Assembly (NCBI GenBank): GCA_036924855.1
Contig: JBAGRP010000001.1
Coordinates: 2,294,001 to 2,358,000, forward strand
From: Nitrobacteraceae bacterium AZCC 2146
Lineage (GTDB): Bacteria; Pseudomonadota; Alphaproteobacteria; Rhizobiales; Xanthobacteraceae
Direction: 5' to 3'
Length of the DNA: 64,000 nucleotides
The notes under the pieces were generated by a model that saw nothing but the letters and a program-made list of their open reading frames with translations, was not told the origin of the DNA and ran no database searches. This document shows positions 55,082 through 63,704 of the stretch, piece after piece (position 1 is the first letter of the stretch; each line of letters begins with the position of its first letter). Made by a program: the position numbers and the translations under genes.

Positions 55082-56443
55082 TCACCTCGCCTGCATCGCC
55101 TTCGCCGCAGCGCTGTGACGCCGGATCAGGTCCGGCACATCGAGCCCGGGGATGGCGCCGTCGATCACCCGCCACGCCCCGCCGACCATCACGCGGTCAG
55201 CGCGATATGCACCGCACAGCACCAGTGCCGCCAGCGCATCGCCGTGGCCGGAGAAGCGCAGCTCGTCGAGCTTGAACAGTGCCAGATCCGCCATCTTGCC
55301 GACCGCGATCTCGCCCAATTCAGGACGGCCGACGCAGGCCGCGGAGCCTTTGGTGGCCCAGCGCAGCGCATCGGTATGGCTGACGCGGGTGACGCCATAG
55401 CGCGCCCGCTGCAGCAGGAACGCGGCGCGCACCTCCTGCATCAGGTTGGAGCCGTCATTCGACGCCGAACCGTCGACGCCGAGCCCGATGGCCACGCCGG
55501 CATCTTCCATGTCGCAGACCGGGCAGCAACCGGAGGCCAGCAGCTGGTTGCTGCAGGAGCAATGGCTGATGCTGGTGCCGGCCTTGCCGAGCCGCTTCAT
55601 CTCCGGCGCATTGAAATGAATGCCATGCGCCAGCCAGGTCCGCTGGTTGAGCCAGCCGGTCTGTTCGAGATAATCCAGAGGGCGGCAGCCATAGATCTGT
55701 TCGCAGAATTTGTTCTCGTCCTCGGTCTCGCCGAGATGGGTGTGCATGCGGACGTCGAGCCTGTCGGCCAGCACAGCCGTGTTCTTCATCAGCGACGTGG
55801 TCACCGAGAACGGCGAACACGGCGCCAGCGCGATCTGCACCATGGCGTCGTCGCCGCGCTGATGGAATTTCCCCACCACGCGCTCGCTGTCGGCCAGGAT
55901 CGTATCCTCGTCCTGCACCACGCTGTCTGGCGGCAGGCCGCCATCGCGCTGCGAACGGTTCATCGATCCCCGTGTCAGCAGCACGCGAACGCCGAGCCGT
56001 TTGGCGACCGCCACCTCGATATCGACCGCCTCCTCCAGTCCTGCCGGAAACACATAATGATGGTCTGTCGTGGTAGTGCAGCCGGACAGCAGCAGTTCCG
56101 ACATCGCCACGTTGACGCCGAGATCGAGCGATTCCGGCGTCAGCCGCGCCCAGACCGGGTACAGCGCCTGCAGCCACGGAAACAGCTCGCGCCCCAGTGC
56201 TGCCGGCAGCGCCCGGGTCAGGGTCTGGTAGAAATGGTGGTGGGTATTGATCAGCCCCGGCAGCACCACATGGGCTGACGCGTCGTACACAGCGACCTCG
56301 GCCGTGGCCGGCTTGCCGCCGGCCGGCACCAGTTCGACGATCCGGCCGCCCTTGACGACGATGCCACGTTCGGCGCCGTCGGCGAAAATGGCGAGCGGGT
56401 CCTTGATCCAAATGGCCTGGGTCGTCGCCTGCGTTGCGGTCAT
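55082..56443 (-). CDS. 8-oxoguanine/guanine deaminase-like amidohydrolase
   Basis: This 453-aa metal-dependent amidohydrolase is of the TrzA/AtzB-like group. Metal ligands are visible: NTHHHFYQT (His68, His70), MHTHLGETEDE, LAHGIHF and GLGVDGSASNDGSN. The close match in layout to 8-oxoguanine deaminases (TTTDHHYVFP, CSPFSVTTSLM) suggests deamination of 8-oxoguanine, guanine or isocytosine-type bases. The ATG at 56443 follows AGGAG; an ATG at 56455 is possible. It is divergent from the xanthine dehydrogenase-type genes, which would oxidise its product. Confidence 0.87.
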   Translation of the reverse strand: MTATQATTQAIWIKDPLAIFADGAERGIVVKGGRIVELVPAGGKPATAEVAVYDASAHVVLPGLINTHHHFYQTLTRALPAALGRELFPWLQALYPVWARLTPESLDLGVNVAMSELLLSGCTTTTDHHYVFPAGLEEAVDIEVAVAKRLGVRVLLTRGSMNRSQRDGGLPPDSVVQDEDTILADSERVVGKFHQRGDDAMVQIALAPCSPFSVTTSLMKNTAVLADRLDVRMHTHLGETEDENKFCEQIYGCRPLDYLEQTGWLNQRTWLAHGIHFNAPEMKRLGKAGTSISHCSCSNQLLASGCCPVCDMEDAGVAIGLGVDGSASNDGSNLMQEVRAAFLLQRARYGVTRVSHTDALRWATKGSAACVGRPELGEIAVGKMADLALFKLDELRFSGHGDALAALVLCGAYRADRVMVGGAWRVIDGAIPGLDVPDLIRRHSAAAKAMQAR

Positions 56444-56501
56444 GGCTTCAATCATCTCCTTCAGCGGCACTGCGCGGCCAACCTTGCAGTTCCAAGCATC
56501 T

Positions 56502-56517
56502 TGCAATTCAGAGTCCA
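56502..56517 (-). promoter_or_regulatory. Weak sigma-54-like site upstream of the amidohydrolase
   Basis: The minus strand reads TGGACT-CTGAA-TTGCA: the -12 box is perfect but the -24 box matches only at TGG. It lies 58 bp upstream of the amidohydrolase start. It is listed because a better site faces the opposite way 13 bp further on. Confidence 0.2.
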
Positions 56518-56529
56518 GCCACGAATACT

Positions 56530-56545
56530 TGGCGTCGGTCTTGCA
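56530..56545 (+). promoter_or_regulatory. Sigma-54-like promoter of the xanthine dehydrogenase genes
   Basis: TGGCGT-CGGTC-TTGCA has the invariant GG and GC at correct spacing and a perfect -12 box; the -24 box differs in its last two bases. It lies 46 bp upstream of the FAD-subunit start, as expected for a promoter. Confidence 0.5.
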
Positions 56546-56591
56546 AGACTCCTTACAGGATCGGCGGCGGGTTGAAAGCACAAGCGTACCC

Positions 56592-57413
56592 ATGGATCTG
56601 AATACGGTCACGTCAATTGCCCGCCCGCAGGCGCGGGACGAACTGCCCAATTGGACGGCAGGCGATGCGTGGCTCGCGGGCGGCACCTGGCTATTCTCGG
56701 AGCCGCAGGCGCATCTCACCCGGCTGATCGATCTCGCCGAGCTGAAATGGCCGGCGCTTGCGATCACCGATACCGAACTGCAGATCGCCGCGACATGCAC
56801 GGTGGCGCAACTCGACGCCCTGCTTTGCCCGCCGGACTGGATCGCCGCGCCGCTGATCAACCAGTGCTGCCGCGCCTTCCTCGCTTCGTTCAAGATCTGG
56901 AAAACCGCCACCGTCGGCGGCAATCTCTGCATGTCATTGCCGGCAGGTCCGATGATCGCACTCACTGCGGCGCTGGAAGGCGTCTGCACGATCTGGAAGG
57001 CCGATGGCAGCGAAGCACGCATTCTCGTCGCGGACTTCGTCACCGGCAATCAAAGCAACGTGCTGCATTCGGGCGACCTGTTGCGCAGCATCGCCATCCC
57101 GCTCGCCGCGCTCAGACGCCGCTCTGCCTTCCGGCAGATTTCGCTGACGCCGGTCGGCCGCTCCGCCGCACTGCTGATCGGCAGCATCAGGAGCGACGGG
57201 CTGTTACTGACAGTGACAGGCGCGACGGTGCGGCCGATACAACTGTCGTTTCCAACCATGCCGTCGGCCGACGAACTGCACGAGGCGATCCTGCACAACA
57301 TTCCCGACGGTCTCTATCACAACGACGTCCACGGCAAGCCGGCATGGCGCAAGCAGATGACGCTGCGGCTCGCCGAAGAGATCCGCGCCGAACTGAGTGT
57401 GATCAGGCCATGA
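56592..57413 (+). CDS. Xanthine dehydrogenase-type FAD-binding subunit
   Basis: This 273-aa protein matches the medium (FAD) subunit of molybdenum hydroxylases. The FAD-binding segments are AGGTWLFSE near the N-terminus and TATVGGNLCMSLPAGPM in the middle, and a CO_deh_flav_C-like end follows. It transfers electrons from the iron-sulphur clusters to NAD. It is the first gene of the pair; its stop overlaps the next start by 4 bp (ATGA). A sigma-54-like site precedes it. Confidence 0.88.
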   Translation: MDLNTVTSIARPQARDELPNWTAGDAWLAGGTWLFSEPQAHLTRLIDLAELKWPALAITDTELQIAATCTVAQLDALLCPPDWIAAPLINQCCRAFLASFKIWKTATVGGNLCMSLPAGPMIALTAALEGVCTIWKADGSEARILVADFVTGNQSNVLHSGDLLRSIAIPLAALRRRSAFRQISLTPVGRSAALLIGSIRSDGLLLTVTGATVRPIQLSFPTMPSADELHEAILHNIPDGLYHNDVHGKPAWRKQMTLRLAEEIRAELSVIRP

Positions 57414-60133
57414 GCTATCAGATCAACGGCCACGAATTCTCAGAGCATCCGCAGGCGGGCCAGTGCCTGCGCACTTTTCTCCGCCAGCTCGGCCATTTCG
57501 GTGTCAAGAAGGGCTGCGACGCCGGCGACTGCGGCGCCTGCACGGTGCTGCTCGACGGCGAGCCCGTGCACAGCTGCATCATCCCCGCGTTTCGCGCCGA
57601 CGGCCACGCTATCACCACCATCGAAGGCCTCGCACCCGATGGCGGCATCCATCCGATGCAGCAGGCATTCCTGGATGCGCAGGCGTTCCAGTGCGGCTTC
57701 TGCACCTCCGGCATGATCATGACCTGCGCCTCGCTGAACCAGGCGCAGCGCCAGGATCTCGGCGCCGCGCTAAAAGGCAATCTGTGCCGCTGCACCGGCT
57801 ATCGCGCCATTGAAGATGCACTCGACGGCACGACCAACGTGCAGGACGCTGCCGCCGGCACCGCCTTCGGCCGCAGCCTGCCCGCGCCCGCCGGCCCGCA
57901 AGTCGTGAAGGGCGCTGCTCGCTACACGTTTGACGTGGCGATGGAAGGCACGCTGCACATCAAGATGCTGCGCTCCCCGCATGCGCATGCCAATATCGTT
58001 TCGATCGACACGCGTGCGGCGCTGGCGGTGCCCGGTGTGCATGCGGTGCTGACCCACGAGGACGCACCACAAACGCTGTTCTCCACCGCGCGGCATGAAC
58101 GCGACTTCATGGATGCCGACGACACCCGCGTGCTCGACACCGTGGTGCGTTTCATCGGCCAGAAGATCGCCGCCGTCGTCGCCGAGACCGAGGCCGCCGC
58201 CGAGGAAGCCTGCCGCCGCATCAAGATCGTCTACGACGTCCTGCCGGCCGTGTTCGATCCCGCCGATGCCATTGCAGAGGGCGCACCCGTCATCCATCCC
58301 GACAAGACCCCCGGGCATCGCATCAGCAACGCGTCGCGTAATATCGTCGCCGAGACCCACGGCGAATTCGGCGATGTCGCCGCGGCGCTGGCGGCTTCGG
58401 CCGTCACCTATGAGGGCACGTTCACCACCCAGCGGGTCCAGCACGGCCATCTCGAAACCCATGGCGGCATGGCCTGGGTCGATGCGACGGGCATTCTCAA
58501 CGTCCGCTCCAGCACGCAGACGCCCTATCTGACGCGACGCGCGCTGGCCGATCTGTTCAAGCTGGCGCCGGACCAGGTGCGGGTATTCTGCGAACGCGTC
58601 GGCGGCGGCTTCGGCGGCAAGCAGGAAATGTTCGTCGAGGATATTCTGGCATTGGCCGCGCTGAAGACGGGCCGCCCGGTGAAACTCGAACTCACCCGCG
58701 AAGAGCAGTTCATCGCCACCTCGACGCGGCATCCGATGCGCGTCACTGTGAAGGCCGGCGCCGATGCCAACGGAAAGCTCACCGCGCTGCAGCTCGACGT
58801 ACTCTCCAACACCGGTGCCTATGGCAACCACGCGGGGCCAGTGCTGTTTCACGCCTGCGGCGAATGCCTCGGGGTCTACAATTGCGATAACAAGAAGGTT
58901 GACGCCGTCGTCGCCTATACCAACACCGTGCCGGCCGGCGCCTTCCGCGGCTACGGCCTGCCGCAAACGCTGTTTGCCGTGGAAGCCGCGATCGACGAAC
59001 TCGCCGCGCAATTGGGCATCAGCCCCTACGACTTCCGCCGCCGCAATGTCGTCAAGCCCGGCGATGCCATGCTGTCGCCGGCCGGCAAGCATTATGACGA
59101 CGTGTTCTATGGCAGCTATGGCCTCGACCAGTGCCTCGATCTCGTCGAGCGCGCTATGCAGGCCGAGACGCAGCAACACGATCTTTCCGACGACTGGCTG
59201 ATCGGCGAAGGCATCGCGCTGACCATGATCGACACCGTGCCGCCGGAGGGGCACATCGCCGAGACCAAGATCTCGCTGCGCGACGACGGCGGTTTCGAAC
59301 TCGTGGTCGGCACCGCCGAATTCGGCAACGGCACCAGCACCGTGCATCGCCAGATCGCTGCCACCGCGCTGGCGACGACGGTCGATCAGATCAGACTGCT
59401 GCAATCCGACACCGCGAACGGCGGCCACGACACCGGCGCCTATGGCAGCGCCGGGACGTTTGTCGCGGGGCTCGCGACAAGTGTTGCGGCGGAAAATCTC
59501 GCCAACGATCTCAAGGTGTTTGCGGCCACCGCGGCGAAGTCCGATCCAGACACCTGCGTGCTGGAAAGTGACGCCGCCGTCTGCGGCGCGCAGCGCCTGC
59601 CCTATGCCGCATTGGCCGAGTCCGCCCGCGCGCAGGGCCAGACGCTGAGCGCGAGCGGGACTTCAGGCGGTACGCCACGTTCGGTCGCCTTCAACGTCCA
59701 GGGCTTTCGCGTCGCGGTGAACAAGGGCACCGGCGAGATCAAGATACTCAAAAGCGTGCAGGCCGCCGATGCCGGCGCCGTCGCCAATCCGATGCAGCTG
59801 CGCGGCCAGATCGAAGGCGGTGTCGCGCAGTCGCTCGGCGCCACGCTGTACGAGGAAATGGTGATCGATGACGGCGGCCGCGTGATCAATCCAAAATTTC
59901 GCGATTATCACCTGCCGTCCTTCGCCGACGTGCCGCGCACCGACGTGTATTTCGCCGACACCCATGATTCATTGGGTCCGATGGGCGCCAAGTCGATGAG
60001 CGAAAGCCCCTACAACCCCGTCGCCGCCGCCATGGGAAATGCGCTGGCCAACGCCACCGGCATCCGCTTCACACAGGTGCCGTTCAAGCCCGACCGGATC
60101 TTTCCGGCGCTATATGCGAAGTATGGGAAGTAG
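57410..60133 (+). CDS. Xanthine dehydrogenase-type fused [2Fe-2S]/molybdopterin subunit
   Basis: This 907-aa fusion carries the iron-sulphur small subunit and the molybdenum large subunit of the xanthine oxidase family. Residues 1 to about 135 bind two [2Fe-2S] clusters: Cys36, 41, 44, 56 (plant-type) and Cys95, 98, 126, 128. The rest is the Mo domain, with GGGFGGKQE, AFRGYGLPQ and catalytic Glu865 in GAKSMSES. FAD is on the separate upstream subunit. Xanthine to urate is the likely reaction because urate oxidase and a purine permease follow. No XdhC maturation factor is in the window. Confidence 0.9.
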   Translation: MSYQINGHEFSEHPQAGQCLRTFLRQLGHFGVKKGCDAGDCGACTVLLDGEPVHSCIIPAFRADGHAITTIEGLAPDGGIHPMQQAFLDAQAFQCGFCTSGMIMTCASLNQAQRQDLGAALKGNLCRCTGYRAIEDALDGTTNVQDAAAGTAFGRSLPAPAGPQVVKGAARYTFDVAMEGTLHIKMLRSPHAHANIVSIDTRAALAVPGVHAVLTHEDAPQTLFSTARHERDFMDADDTRVLDTVVRFIGQKIAAVVAETEAAAEEACRRIKIVYDVLPAVFDPADAIAEGAPVIHPDKTPGHRISNASRNIVAETHGEFGDVAAALAASAVTYEGTFTTQRVQHGHLETHGGMAWVDATGILNVRSSTQTPYLTRRALADLFKLAPDQVRVFCERVGGGFGGKQEMFVEDILALAALKTGRPVKLELTREEQFIATSTRHPMRVTVKAGADANGKLTALQLDVLSNTGAYGNHAGPVLFHACGECLGVYNCDNKKVDAVVAYTNTVPAGAFRGYGLPQTLFAVEAAIDELAAQLGISPYDFRRRNVVKPGDAMLSPAGKHYDDVFYGSYGLDQCLDLVERAMQAETQQHDLSDDWLIGEGIALTMIDTVPPEGHIAETKISLRDDGGFELVVGTAEFGNGTSTVHRQIAATALATTVDQIRLLQSDTANGGHDTGAYGSAGTFVAGLATSVAAENLANDLKVFAATAAKSDPDTCVLESDAAVCGAQRLPYAALAESARAQGQTLSASGTSGGTPRSVAFNVQGFRVAVNKGTGEIKILKSVQAADAGAVANPMQLRGQIEGGVAQSLGATLYEEMVIDDGGRVINPKFRDYHLPSFADVPRTDVYFADTHDSLGPMGAKSMSESPYNPVAAAMGNALANATGIRFTQVPFKPDRIFPALYAKYGK

Positions 60134-60152
60134 CGCGAACGAGCATGGCGCT

Positions 60153-60187
60153 CTTAACCTCTCCCGGCCTTGCGGGAAGAGGTTAAG
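60153..60187. terminator. Hairpin between convergent xanthine dehydrogenase and uricase genes
   Basis: CTTAACCTCTCCCG and GCGGGAAGAGGTTAAG form a nearly perfect stem in the 68-bp gap between the two stops. It lacks a clear U-tract on either strand, so two-way termination is possible but unproven. It shares CTTAACCTCTCCCG with the repeat at 62617. Confidence 0.45.
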
Positions 60188-60201
60188 AAAGCGCTCTCGT
60201 C

Positions 60202-61038
60202 CTACCTTCCCACCGTGCATTCGATCTGGCCATGCGGCTCGTCGGTCGGCAAAAACACGTCGTTGTTGTTGTCCAGGCCGAATGCCGACAGGTTCATCAG
60301 GATGTAGTGGATGTTCGGGCACGCCATGCTGATCTCGGAAATCTCCGGGACGGCCGCCAGCGCCGCTTCGCCCATGTGGTACAGGCTGTTCTGCACGCTC
60401 GGACTGTAGGTGGTGGAAAACACCTTGAGCAGCGTTTCGAGGATCTTGGCGTTGGCGGCGGCGTAGCTCGCCGGCTTGCCCGACCATTTCCACGATGCCA
60501 CCATGCTGGTGGCGCACATCCGGTCATTGGTCGGCTGTATCGTCGAATATTTGTCCGTGTAGTAGTTTTCCCAACCGGACTGGGTCGACTTCATGAACGT
60601 AAAACTGTCGAGACCCGAACTCATCGACAGGCCGCCGCGGGTCGCGGATATTTCGACGAAGGGCTTGCCGTTGCTGTCGAGCGTAAAGCTATGTGGATGC
60701 GGCGTGCCGTCGATGCTGAGCCGGCTCCACTTGGTCTCATGCGCGGTGATGCTCACCGAGCTGGCCTGCGGATAGAGGTCGAGGTAACGCTTCGCAAGCA
60801 CCTGGCAGAACTCTTCGGTGGACAGCCCGGTGTTTTCCCGGGCAGTGACATTGACGATGTTCTTGATGGTATCGGTCGAGGTCGAGGTCGAGTTGTCGCC
60901 GTCAGTATAGGCCCGGGCGAAATCGCCCTCGAGCATCGCCTTGATGCTGAGCTGGCTGACTTCGTGCTTGTCGCCGTCGCGATGAATCCGCATGATGCGA
61001 ACACGGCCTTTTCCATAGCGGTTCTTGATAAGCGGCAC
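60202..61038 (-). CDS. pucL: Urate oxidase (factor-independent urate hydroxylase)
   Basis: This 278-aa cofactor-free uricase converts urate to 5-hydroxyisourate. The catalytic residues fit fungal uricase numbering: Lys10 (NRYGKGRV) and Thr57 (STDTIKN), with the active-site His at 244 (PNIHYILMNLS). The GTG at 61038 is the likely start because TGGAGG stands seven bases before it and the protein then begins at the conserved LIKNRYGKGRVRI. A longer open frame to 61155 lacks family similarity. It is divergent from the purine permease and feeds the 5-hydroxyisourate hydrolase at the window end. Confidence 0.95.
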   Translation of the reverse strand: MPLIKNRYGKGRVRIMRIHRDGDKHEVSQLSIKAMLEGDFARAYTDGDNSTSTSTDTIKNIVNVTARENTGLSTEEFCQVLAKRYLDLYPQASSVSITAHETKWSRLSIDGTPHPHSFTLDSNGKPFVEISATRGGLSMSSGLDSFTFMKSTQSGWENYYTDKYSTIQPTNDRMCATSMVASWKWSGKPASYAAANAKILETLLKVFSTTYSPSVQNSLYHMGEAALAAVPEISEISMACPNIHYILMNLSAFGLDNNNDVFLPTDEPHGQIECTVGR

Positions 61039-61149
61039 GCGGTGACCTCCAGCAGCTTCAGCGGGCGATGAAGGGAATTCGATCGCCGCGCAAGTCCATA
61101 ACGAGCAACCTTCATGCCATCGGTCAATACGCAAGTGCAGCAAGACTTC

Positions 61150-61165
61150 TGGCACGGGGCTTGTA
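61150..61165 (+). promoter_or_regulatory. Sigma-54-like promoter of the purine permease
   Basis: TGGCAC-GGGGC-TTGTA has a perfect -24 box and correct spacing; the -12 box has T for the usual C. It lies 51 bp upstream of the permease ATG, in the gap shared with the divergent uricase gene. Confidence 0.4.
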
Positions 61166-61216
61166 TCTATCGATCATAATGCCATGCGATTTCAGTAGGG
61201 ATAGGGGGCTAGATCA

Positions 61217-62614
61217 ATGACTTCAACCATTCACCCGGTCGACGAGCTATTGCCGACCCCGCGCCTGCTGGCGCTGGGCCTTCAACATGTGCTGGTGATG
61301 TATGCCGGCGCCGTCGCGGTCCCGCTGATCATCGGCCGCGCCCTCAAGCTGCCGCCGCAGGATGTCGCCTTCCTGATCTCGGCCGACCTGTTCGCCTGCG
61401 GCCTTGCGACTTTAGTCCAGTGCATCGGCTTCCCCGGCGTCGGCATCCGCCTGCCGGTCATGATGGGCGTCACCTTCGCCTCGGTCGGCCCGATGCTGTC
61501 GATGGCCGTCGCGCCGGAGATCGGCCTGCTCGGCATCTACGGCTCGGTGATCGCTGCCGGAATTTTCGGCATTCTTGTCGCGCCTTTCATCAGCCGGCTG
61601 CTGCCGCTGTTTCCGCCCGTGGTCACCGGCACCATCATCATGGTGATCGGCATTTCGCTGATGCGGGTCGGCATCAACTGGGCCGGTGGAGGATTACCGA
61701 CCCTGACCAAGATGGTCGACGGTGTACCCGGCGCGTTTCCCAATCCCGGCTACGCGCAATTGCAGGGGCTCGGCATCGCGCTGTTCGTGCTGCTGGTGAT
61801 CCTTGCGCTGATCAAATGGGGCACCGGCTTCCTCGCTAACGTGTCAGTGCTGCTCGGCATTATCGCCGGCGCCATTCTCGCCAGCGTGCTCGGCGTGATG
61901 CATTTCGAGAAGGTGGCGACCGCCCCATGGGCGGACATCGTCGTGCCCTTCCGTTTCGGCGTGCCGCAATTTCATCTCGTGCCGATCGTCACCATGTGCA
62001 TCGTCATGATCGTTGTGATGATCGAATCGCTGGGCATGTTCCTGGCGCTTGGCGAGATCACCGGCAAGACCATCGACCGCGATGCGCTGACCCGCGGCTT
62101 GCGCGCCGACGGCGTCGGCACCGTGCTCGGCGGCATCTTCAACACCTTCCCCTACACCTCGTTCTCGCAGAATGTCGGCCTGGTCGGCATCACCGGCGTA
62201 CGCTCGCGCTGGGTCACCATCGCCGGCGGCGCCATCATGCTGGTGCTCGGCCTGCTGCCGAAGATGGCGGCGCTGGTGGAAGCCGTGCCGCTGGTGGTGC
62301 TTGGCGGCGCCGGCCTGGTGATGTTTGGCATGGTCGCCGCAACCGGCGCCCGCATCCTCACCGCGGTGGATTTCAAGACCAACCAGCGCAATCTGTTCGT
62401 GGTGGCGATCTCGGTGGGCTTCGGCCTGATCCCGCTGGTGGCGCCGAATTTCTTCAAGAACCTGCCGCATGACCTGCAGCCGCTGCTGGAGTCCGGCATT
62501 TTGCTTTGCGCGCTGGTCGCGGTGTTGCTCAACGCCTTCTTCAACGGTGTCGGCAGTGCGGCGGAAGCGGAAGCCGACGCCGCTGGGGTGGCATCGGCCG
62601 CGCAGCATGTGTGA
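61217..62614 (+). CDS. NCS2 family purine (xanthine/urate) permease
   Basis: This 465-aa inner-membrane symporter is of the nucleobase:cation symporter-2 family, with about fourteen helices. LGLQHVLVMYAGAVAVPLII at the start and SFSQNVGLVGITGVRSRWVT in the later part are signature segments of the xanthine/urate branch (XanQ, PucK, UacT). The neighbouring uricase and xanthine dehydrogenase genes support urate or xanthine as substrate. It is preceded by a sigma-54-like site and followed by palindromic repeats. Confidence 0.93.
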   Translation: MTSTIHPVDELLPTPRLLALGLQHVLVMYAGAVAVPLIIGRALKLPPQDVAFLISADLFACGLATLVQCIGFPGVGIRLPVMMGVTFASVGPMLSMAVAPEIGLLGIYGSVIAAGIFGILVAPFISRLLPLFPPVVTGTIIMVIGISLMRVGINWAGGGLPTLTKMVDGVPGAFPNPGYAQLQGLGIALFVLLVILALIKWGTGFLANVSVLLGIIAGAILASVLGVMHFEKVATAPWADIVVPFRFGVPQFHLVPIVTMCIVMIVVMIESLGMFLALGEITGKTIDRDALTRGLRADGVGTVLGGIFNTFPYTSFSQNVGLVGITGVRSRWVTIAGGAIMLVLGLLPKMAALVEAVPLVVLGGAGLVMFGMVAATGARILTAVDFKTNQRNLFVVAISVGFGLIPLVAPNFFKNLPHDLQPLLESGILLCALVAVLLNAFFNGVGSAAEAEADAAGVASAAQHV

Positions 62615-62616
62615 GG

Positions 62617-62790
62617 ACTTAACCTCTCCCGACTTGCGGGGAGAGGTCGATGCCTGAGCGCAGCGAAGGCGTCGGATGAGGGGAGTTCGTGAGTCTCTCT
62701 AGCTCCCCCTCACCCGACGCAACAAGCTACGCTTGTCGCGCCACCCTCTCCCCGCCTAGCGAAGCTTTGCTTCGCGGGGCGGGACGAGGG
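62617..62790. repeat. Compound palindromic repeat region, families F/G
   Basis: The gap between the permease and the ModA-like gene is filled by hairpin-forming blocks: cttaacctctcccgacttgc...gggagaggtc, gcctgagcgcagcgaaggcg, ctccccctcacccgacgc and ccccgcctagcgaagctttg with gcttcgcggggcggg. The pieces resemble the repeats at 55021 and 60153, as if several copies had inserted side by side. No coding potential is seen. Confidence 0.6.
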
Positions 62791-62803
62791 AAGCAAGCTT
62801 TCA

Positions 62804-63577
62804 TTACTTCACCTTCGGCTCGAGCCCGCTCGCCACAATCACCGGCGCAGCCTGCTTCGAGGCCAGGAACGCAATCAGCGCCTTGCCGGCGTCCGGCTGC
62901 GGCGCGGCGCTGGCGAGGCCTGCGGAGAACACCGTGATCTGCTGCAAGGCCGGCGGCAACGGGCCAACGATGTCGATGCCGGCGACCGGCTTGAGTTCGC
63001 TGATCTGCTGGAAGCCGATCTCGGCCATGCCCTGGGCCACGACCTCACCGACCGGGGTCGCCGGGATCTTGCGGGCCTTGCCCTGCATCTGTTCGACAAT
63101 CCCCAGCTTCTGAAACATTTCAGTGCTGACATAGACGCCGCTGGCACTGTCGGAATAGGCAATCGTCGGCGCCGCGAGCAACGCGGCCTTCAGCGTGTCC
63201 GGCGACGAGAGATCGGGCCGCGGGGCGCCCGCCTTCACCGCGACGCCGATCGGCGAATCAGCGAGATCGACGCGGCTGTCGGCGACGACCTTCCCCTTGC
63301 CGACGAGATCGCCAAGCGCATAGCCGACCATGATCAGCACATCGGCCGGCTCGCCGCGCGACAGCCGCATCGGGATCGCCTGCGGCGTCTCGCCCATCGA
63401 CGGCCCATAGGCAGTGACCACGGTGTTGCCCGTCGCCTTCTCGAACTGCGGCACCAGCTCCTTGTAGGCCGCGGTGAAGCCACCGGAGATCATCACCTTG
63501 ACCTCAGCGGCGAACGCGCTTTGCGCCGTGACGAATGTGAACCCTGCAAGCAGCAGCGTGCGAATGATGCGACGCAT
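62804..63577 (-). CDS. ModA-like substrate-binding protein
   Basis: This 257-aa periplasmic protein has a signal peptide (RRIIRTLLLAGFTFVTAQSA, cleavage after AFA). The mature part begins EVKVMISGGFTAAYKELVPQ, and segments PADVLIMVGYALGDLV, YSDSASGVY and GFQQISELKPVAGIDIVGPL match molybdate-type (ModA/WtpA) binding proteins. No modB/modC genes are adjacent in the window. The true ligand is unknown; molybdate for the xanthine dehydrogenase or a purine-derived anion are both guesses. The ATG at 63577 follows GGGAGGA. It lies 127 bp downstream of the hydrolase gene. Confidence 0.85.
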   Translation of the reverse strand: MRRIIRTLLLAGFTFVTAQSAFAAEVKVMISGGFTAAYKELVPQFEKATGNTVVTAYGPSMGETPQAIPMRLSRGEPADVLIMVGYALGDLVGKGKVVADSRVDLADSPIGVAVKAGAPRPDLSSPDTLKAALLAAPTIAYSDSASGVYVSTEMFQKLGIVEQMQGKARKIPATPVGEVVAQGMAEIGFQQISELKPVAGIDIVGPLPPALQQITVFSAGLASAAPQPDAGKALIAFLASKQAAPVIVASGLEPKVK

Positions 63578-63704
63578 GACGTCCTCCCGTTTCTTTTGAT
63601 CGCGCCACCATGTGGCAGCAATCGCCCACCGTTGCGGCGGTGCGGATCTAGCGTAGCTCAGGATGGCTAAGCGCGCCATGCCAGGCGCGCGGGGGTCGCC
63701 TGCG

